Positions 9,001 through 11,217 of a DNA stretch of 11,217 nucleotides are shown piece by piece. How positions within the stretch are numbered: the first letter of the stretch is position 1; every line of letters starts with the position of its first letter. A model generated the notes under the pieces. The model did no database searches, was not told where the DNA came from, and saw only the letters and a list, made by a program, of their open reading frames with translations. The DNA comes from Proruminimicrobium sp964487915 (GTDB lineage: Bacteria > Elusimicrobiota > Endomicrobiia > Endomicrobiales > Endomicrobiaceae). A program made the translations under genes and the position numbers. The stretch spans positions 1-11,217 of the forward strand of contig CAZASN010000012.1 of assembly GCA_964487915.1 (NCBI GenBank). The letters are read 5' to 3'.

Positions 9001-11217
9001 TTGATATTCCGAACGAAAAATCTACTTCCATACCTTTTTCCGCAAAAAGCGATTTCCCTTCTTTTACCATCGCGGATAAATCTTTCGTATTTCCTTCGTT
9101 AGGCTCAGGATTTACTTTACCGCCAAACGCAACATCCCTGCCGTCATTTATTACTATTACATTCTTAAATCCGTAATATTCAAACAAACTTTTTAATACC
9201 GGCATCAGAGCCGTGTTTTTGCCGTCCAATACTATTCCTATCCTTGCAGCTCTCTGTCTGAACGACTCTATCGTCTCTCCTTCTTTTACTCCTATCAATG
9301 CGTTCAGTCTGTCTCTGACATATTCAAAATGCTTTATATCCGCATCGGTTACAACTATTGAATTCTCGTTCTTGGCTATCTTTACTGCTTTGCCTTCTGC
9401 TGAATCCTGTATTCTCTTTATCTCTTCCGTTATCTTTTTTGTAAATTCAGGCAATGCCGGCGCCCCGTCTCCGGAATTAGGCTTTACTCCGTTATATTCC
9501 TTCGGATTGTGGCTGGCCGTAACATTTAACGTCGCCGCAAATTTGCCGGGCATTATCTCTTTTACGTAACACGCTATCGTCGGCGTCGCTATCTTTTCCT
9601 TAGTCGTATATACCTGTATTCCGTTAGCAGTAAGTATTCTTTCCATAACTATTGAATACCACTTACCTAAAAATCTCGTGTCGTTTCCTACAAATACCGC
9701 CTTCGGCAGACTTGGATCGGCGTTTATTATATTAGCCATCGCCTGCGCTATCAAAGCGACATTATTAAAATCAAAATCTTCTCCCGTTATTCCTCTGTTT
9801 CCCGCAGTACCGAATCCTACCGTTTTCTCTGAAGAAGCAGGAATCAAACCTTCTAAATCTCCGCTTAAATATCTCTCCAATTGTTTCAATACTTTCGTTA
9901 TTCTTTCTTCTACAAGTTTCGCCTTTTCCTTGGCAGGAAGATTTTTCTCGTCTTTCGTCAAAAACGCATCCGTCTCTATCATTCTTGCTATGTCTTTTTT
10001 CGTCTGCTCCATTAATTCGGGATATTTATCTCCGGCAAGTTTTTCTATTGACGATAAAACTCTTGTAAGTTCAGGCAAAGTGAAAATATCGGTTGTTTTT
10101 GTTCCCGATATTTTTCGGTCCATTCTTTCTAAAATCGCGGGTATGCTGCCTGTCAATTCTTCTTCAACGTCAGCGCCTTTATCTTTATACCACTGCAAAA
10201 GAGGCTGCGTGCTCTGCATATAAGTTGTGTATCTTTTTGCGACAGTTTCAGGATTATCATCGGATCTTCTGACTAATTTTTCACCGTCTTTAGGACAAAT
10301 CGGATTTCCTTCCGCGTCAAAATTAGGCATATATTTCGGATCTTTTAAATTGTACGTTGTTTTGCATTTCGGGCAGCTGACTCTGGCTGACAGACGGTCC
10401 TGTATAACTTTTAAATCCGTGTCTATAAAAATAATTTCAGGACTCCAACCCTGTTCGGCAAAAAACTTTTCAAGCTGCTCAGCCTGATATACTGTTCTCG
10501 GGAATCCGTCAAGTATAAAACTGTCTATGCCGCTTTCAACAATCTCAAGCATTTTGGCTTTCATTAATTCTATAATCACATCGTCGGAAACTAACTGTCC
10601 GCTGTCCATAACGGCTTTTATCTCGGGGTTTGTTTTTGAAACTTCCCTGAGAACATCGCCCGAAGAAATTTGTCTTGTAAAATATTTCTTCATAAACTCC
10701 TGAGCAAAAGTGCCTTTTCCTGCGCCAGGAGCTCCGACTAATATAATTTTTTTATTTATAACGATTTTGCTCTGTTCTTCTTCTAAATTTGCGATTTCCT
10801 GTTCAAATCTGCTTTTCATCGGATTATTGTCTTTAACAAGTTTTTTAATCCGGTTAAAATCTATTGCCGCTGTCTTTCCTGCTCTTCTTGCCTCTCTGAG
10901 CTGTCTGAATGCATTCTGAATTTCATTAAAAGCCGTAAACGTATCCTGATATTGGGATATCGTCGCTTTTTCTTTATCCGCAAGAGTTTGTTTCTGCGTT
11001 AAATCTATTACCTCTTTGCTGCCGTTATCAAATATTACTTCAAGCCCTTCTCCTTTTACGCTTAACCCCGCCACTCTTTCTTTTACGCCTAATGTTTCCA
11101 ACATATCATTCAATACGCTGATCGTCAAACCTTTTACTCTCAGCACATCGGCGTTAAGAACCGCTCCTTTTCCCAACTGCGACACAAACATCTTCTGCAG
11201 CGTATTGTATAATACTT
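1..11217 (-). CDS. Giant multi-enzyme sugar-nucleotide metabolism protein (partial at both ends)
   Basis: One reading frame is open across the whole window. Complete codons run from 11215 down to 2, giving 3738 residues with no in-frame stop, and neither the start nor the stop codon is inside. The translation reads, in order, adenylate kinase, phosphohexomutase, UDP-sugar pyrophosphorylase, a second phosphohexomutase and glucose-6-phosphate isomerase. Segments of unknown function lie between them, and a hydrophobic double-pass segment and a helical tail follow. Each enzyme has its catalytic motifs and about the normal length of its free-standing relatives, so this is a fusion of whole enzymes and not a decayed region. 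The expected role is interconversion of fructose-6-P, glucose-6-P, glucose-1-P and UDP-sugar in one polypeptide. No regulatory signal is visible because all DNA here is coding. Whether the protein is processed into separate enzymes cannot be told from sequence. The reading frame is near certain; the joint function is inferred. Confidence 0.96.
2..796 (-). other. C-terminal helical region of unknown function (continues beyond window)
   Basis: These 265 residues (3474-3738) follow the membrane hairpin and run off the window. They are rich in charged and aliphatic residues with regular helical spacing (for example LLNNAQARNYVRERLL, YAYVKIADKTDLAYMFLNN, ALFKDVTDLLGNKVDKLI and ERRLKSLNREAYIISRMFKK). 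The several helix pairs separated by short Asn/Pro/Asp turns suggest an all-helical or solenoid-like region. No catalytic motif or known family is recognised. Confidence 0.45.
797..937 (-). other. Hydrophobic double-pass segment, probable transmembrane hairpin
   Basis: Some 47 residues (3427-3473) are almost wholly uncharged. A first stretch (SIAWTGALFGALGIVLTAA) and a second (LFLIGTIAITSVLFLTPFI) are separated by Thr-Gly-Gly, and charged or polar sequence lies on both sides (Lys-Ser before, Lys-Trp-His after). This fits two membrane helices with a tight turn, leaving both flanks, and so the enzymes, on the same side, presumably the cytoplasm. It could also be a buried hydrophobic helical pair. 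Confidence 0.7.
938..1186 (-). other. Helical segment before the membrane hairpin
   Basis: These 83 residues follow the isomerase. They include an aromatic amphipathic stretch (VWDSVKNSWWVKIISRLI), which could lie along a membrane surface, then charged helices (MRVRNLAVAIKEFPRTLNLE and ENVRQHASELSKVTK). I do not recognise a family. The position just before a hydrophobic hairpin suggests a juxtamembrane role. Confidence 0.4.
1187..2782 (-). other. pgi: Glucose-6-phosphate isomerase domain
   Basis: This domain interconverts glucose-6-P and fructose-6-P. It is about 532 residues, a full-length isomerase. In order it shows the N-terminal LTFDFSRS; INWTEKRAVLHTALR; IGIGGSDLGP (about 2399-2428), the first SIS sugar-phosphate site; SKTFTTEET (2228-2254); FEFWDWVGGRYSVWSAVGLPL in two parts, with catalytic Arg at 2018-2020; MESLGK with the catalytic Glu at 1763-1765; TDAQHSYLQ with the ring-opening His at 1670-1672; and FDQMGVELGK with catalytic Lys at 1277-1279. 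All key residues are kept. MESLGK replaces the common MESNGK, and the His motif reads QEHHQG where QLIHQG is usual, so the active-site rim is mildly divergent. It links the mutases to the fructose-6-P pool. The gene symbol names the domain family only. Confidence 0.96.
2783..2914 (-). other. Basic, probably disordered linker
   Basis: These 44 residues lie between copy B and the isomerase. They are rich in Lys, Arg, Ser and Asp (for example YKKAQRSARRDKTTIKDK and SSKPKGQKRG), with few hydrophobic residues. This composition suits a flexible tether. It has no counterpart after copy A. Confidence 0.6.
2915..5164 (-). other. pgm: Phosphohexomutase domain, copy B (phosphoglucomutase-like)
   Basis: This is a second complete phosphohexomutase, 750 residues long, aligned with copy A over its whole length. 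It carries FGTAGNR (4880-4900), TASHNPKEYNG with catalytic Ser at 4580-4582, DPDGDR (4049-4066), GVESSGG (3626-3646) and RASGTEP (3002-3022), so it should be active. Two differences stand out. The glycine after FGTAGNR is replaced by alanine, followed by an acidic insertion that makes this loop six residues longer than in copy A. A further eight extra residues lie between the serine loop and RASGTEP. The middle of the domain is nearly identical to copy A, even at silent positions, while the linker regions differ. It directly precedes the isomerase, so on this side it could pass glucose-6-P between the two active sites. The gene symbol names the domain family only. Confidence 0.94.
4734..4843. 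repeat. Perfect 110-bp repeat, unit in mutase copy B
   Basis: This is the second unit of the perfect match described for 9666-9775. The surrounding domain is also strongly similar at DNA level, so the 110 bases are the best-preserved core of a duplication of about 2.2 kb and not a separate element. Confidence 0.95.
5165..5350 (-). other. Spacer between USP and mutase copy B
   Basis: About 62 residues (1956-2017) follow the last USP strands. They contain a short hydrophobic helix or strand (SGIIEINASLFEDMAKAVGG), a Val/Thr/Ala-rich strand (VITRTVPVAAVGD) and a Ser/Leu/Glu-rich turn leading to LLPEL, where homology to copy A begins. No family is recognised; it is probably a structural connector. 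Confidence 0.4.
5351..7342 (-). other. UDP-sugar pyrophosphorylase domain (USP type)
   Basis: This domain converts a sugar 1-phosphate and UTP to UDP-sugar and PPi. It spans about 664 residues, close to the roughly 600-residue plant and protist UDP-sugar pyrophosphorylases. The N-terminal part resembles their leader (QLSIFENL, then LAGYFRDFMKEATSKKDP). The nucleotide loop AGGMGERLG follows at 7025-7051 and continues YLGIKIGL, as in plant USP AGGLGERLGYNGIK. Next come PFTIMTSDSTNDKT, TKPHGHGDVH (6644-6673), IQDTNG (QDTNG at 6560-6574), IEYN, GNINQ, RLESLMQ (6248-6268) and SPAKNG. A beta-rich stretch (5585-5695, LSGNVGLNGVSIDGAVRV...) matches the USP C-terminal domain. Family enzymes accept Glc-1-P, Gal-1-P or GlcA-1-P, so the exact substrate is open. 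It sits between two mutase copies that could supply Glc-1-P. It is not of the GalU type usual in bacteria. Confidence 0.9.
7122..7163. repeat. 21-bp tandem direct repeat, two units
   Basis: Two adjacent 21-base units (7122-7142 and 7143-7163) match at 18 of 21 positions and keep the frame. They encode a doubled EDVKSVT heptapeptide just upstream of the USP nucleotide-binding core. The three mismatches sit together. This looks like a small slippage duplication in a flexible surface linker. Confidence 0.8.
7343..7870 (-). other. Inter-enzyme segment of unknown function
   Basis: About 176 residues (1116-1291) join mutase copy A to the USP domain. It begins with a small-residue and hydrophobic helix (NPIPSIIAAAIDLLSGG). 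A possible alpha/beta unit follows, with strands such as FELRFVGNA, LELKIGVFYSLHFDGVLY and the acidic turn NEPDTVPVSG. It ends in charged helices (ILSEILKYGTELTQAEKIEQ) that lead into the N-terminal part of USP. Unlike the mutase flanks it has no counterpart beside copy B. I recognise no family. It could be a structural spacer or a small binding domain. Confidence 0.45.
7871..10078 (-). other. pgm: Phosphohexomutase domain, copy A (phosphoglucomutase-like)
   Basis: This is an alpha-D-phosphohexomutase, which moves phosphate between C6 and C1 of a hexose through a phosphoserine intermediate. All four family motifs are present: FGTAGNRG (9791-9814); the phosphoserine loop TASHNPKEYNG, with catalytic Ser at 9512-9514; the magnesium loop DPDGDR (8981-8998); the sugar-binding GVESSGG (8558-8578) followed by KDG; and the phosphate-binding RASGTEP (7958-7978). 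The unit is 736 residues. It is preceded by a helical N-terminal extension (YPELMEQTKKD...) and has a charged, helical, partly acidic stretch before RASGTEP, so it is larger than short ManB-type enzymes. Its position beside a UDP-sugar pyrophosphorylase and an isomerase favours glucose-6-P to glucose-1-P. Mannose phosphates cannot be excluded from the motifs. It is closely related to copy B, at 2915-5164. The gene symbol names the domain family only. Confidence 0.94.
9666..9775. repeat. Perfect 110-bp repeat, unit in mutase copy A
   Basis: This stretch of mutase copy A is identical base for base to 4734-4843 in copy B, in the same orientation and frame, 4932 bases apart. It covers the VFVGNDTRFLG region. 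The silent positions match too, which selection on protein alone does not explain. Confidence 0.95.
10109..10753 (-). other. adk: Adenylate kinase domain (zinc-type LID)
   Basis: This domain catalyses ATP + AMP = 2 ADP. It spans 215 residues (155-369 of the visible chain), matching the usual bacterial length of about 214. It opens with the P-loop GAPGAGKGT (10709-10735), followed by ISSGDVLR, which matches the AMP-binding ISTGDMLR, then SGQLVSDDVI and FILDGFPRT. The LID has Cys-Pro-Lys-Cys (10364-10375) and later Cys-Pro-Lys-Asp (10286-10297), the Cys-Cys-Cys-Asp zinc set of Gram-positive-type enzymes. Twenty-two residues separate the second and third cysteines, more than the 16 of the Bacillus enzyme, so the LID is slightly enlarged. 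RRSDDNPETVAKR supplies the conserved arginines. A spacer of about ten residues joins it to phosphohexomutase copy A. In this setting it may recycle AMP or keep adenylates in balance next to the sugar enzymes; that role is inferred. The gene symbol names the domain family only. Confidence 0.95.
10754..11215 (-). other. N-terminal segment of unknown function, partly coiled-coil-like
   Basis: These are residues 1-154 of the visible protein, before the adenylate kinase domain. The first 70 or so residues look like a small alpha/beta unit, with alternating hydrophobic strands such as VLNADVLRVKGLTISVL and a strand-turn around KGEGLEVIFDNGSKEVIDL. The rest is charged and helical, rich in Lys, Glu, Arg and Gln (for example FRQLREARRAGKTAAI and FEQEIANLEEEQSK), and may form a coiled coil leading into the kinase. 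I recognise no family. It may be the tail of a further domain lying beyond the window edge. Confidence 0.5.

Noticed and set aside
4281..9569. Two almost identical plus-strand frames (4281-4637 and 9213-9569) that look like a conserved small gene pair
   Set aside because: They are 4932 bases apart, exactly the offset of the duplicated mutase domains, so they are antisense shadows of copies A and B.
2915..10078. The long direct repeats as copies of a mobile element
   Set aside because: The repeated DNA is wholly the coding sequence of the mutase domain. There are no terminal inverted repeats, transposase or target duplications.
10286..10375. The Cys-Pro-Lys-Cys and Cys-Pro-Lys-Asp pairs as a separate zinc-ribbon or rubredoxin domain
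   Set aside because: They fall between FILDGFPRT and the RRSDDNPETV motif of adenylate kinase, exactly where the zinc LID belongs.
186..10919. Plus-strand open frames of 69-238 codons, such as 4692-5408, 6087-6647 and 3300-3767
   Set aside because: Nearly all lie in one antisense register against the long minus-strand gene. Their products are Ser/Phe/Ile-rich with no known motif, while the minus strand beneath them encodes clear enzyme motifs.
1..11217. Several separate enzyme genes in an operon
   Set aside because: There is no in-frame stop between any of the domains and no intergenic gap. The frame stays the same from end to end.
1..11217. Modular polyketide or non-ribosomal peptide synthetase, suggested by gene length and repeated domains
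   Set aside because: No ketosynthase, acyltransferase, condensation, adenylation or carrier motif appears in the translation. The repeated domain is a phosphohexomutase.

Overview
The whole window lies inside one protein-coding gene on the minus strand. Reading the complement in triplets aligned to positions 11213-11215, 11210-11212 and so on down to 2-4, I translated all 3738 codons and met no stop codon. No start or stop of the gene is inside the window, so the protein is longer than 3738 residues at both ends. The plus strand and the other frames hold only short antisense shadows. There is therefore no intergenic space, promoter, terminator, RNA gene, CRISPR array or mobile element to report.

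The protein is a chain of complete metabolic enzymes. From N to C (high to low coordinates) it has: a helical segment of unknown function (10754-11215); adenylate kinase with a zinc-type LID (10109-10753); phosphohexomutase copy A (7871-10078); a segment of unknown function (7343-7870); a UDP-sugar pyrophosphorylase of the plant/protist USP type with its C-terminal domain (5351-7342); a spacer (5165-5350); phosphohexomutase copy B (2915-5164); a basic linker (2783-2914); glucose-6-phosphate isomerase (1187-2782); a helical stretch (938-1186); a hydrophobic double-pass segment, probably a membrane hairpin (797-937); and a long helical tail (2-796). The catalytic motifs of every enzyme are present.

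The enzymes perform consecutive reactions: fructose-6-P to glucose-6-P (isomerase), glucose-6-P to glucose-1-P (mutase, two copies), and glucose-1-P plus UTP to UDP-sugar plus PPi (USP). Adenylate kinase balances adenine nucleotides. My inference is that this is a covalent sugar-nucleotide metabolon, possibly held at the membrane by the hydrophobic segment and possibly joined to further glycan-related domains outside the window. All these reactions are reversible, so it could make UDP-sugars or feed sugar from glycans into glycolysis.

The two mutase copies lie 4.9 kb apart and stay close even at DNA level, with a perfect 110-base match. This points to recent internal duplication or ongoing gene conversion.

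The organism is a bacterium with AT-rich coding sequence using the ordinary stop codons. Genes of this size built from fused enzymes are known from candidate phyla such as Omnitrophota, so that is my best guess, held with low confidence and not on any diagnostic marker.
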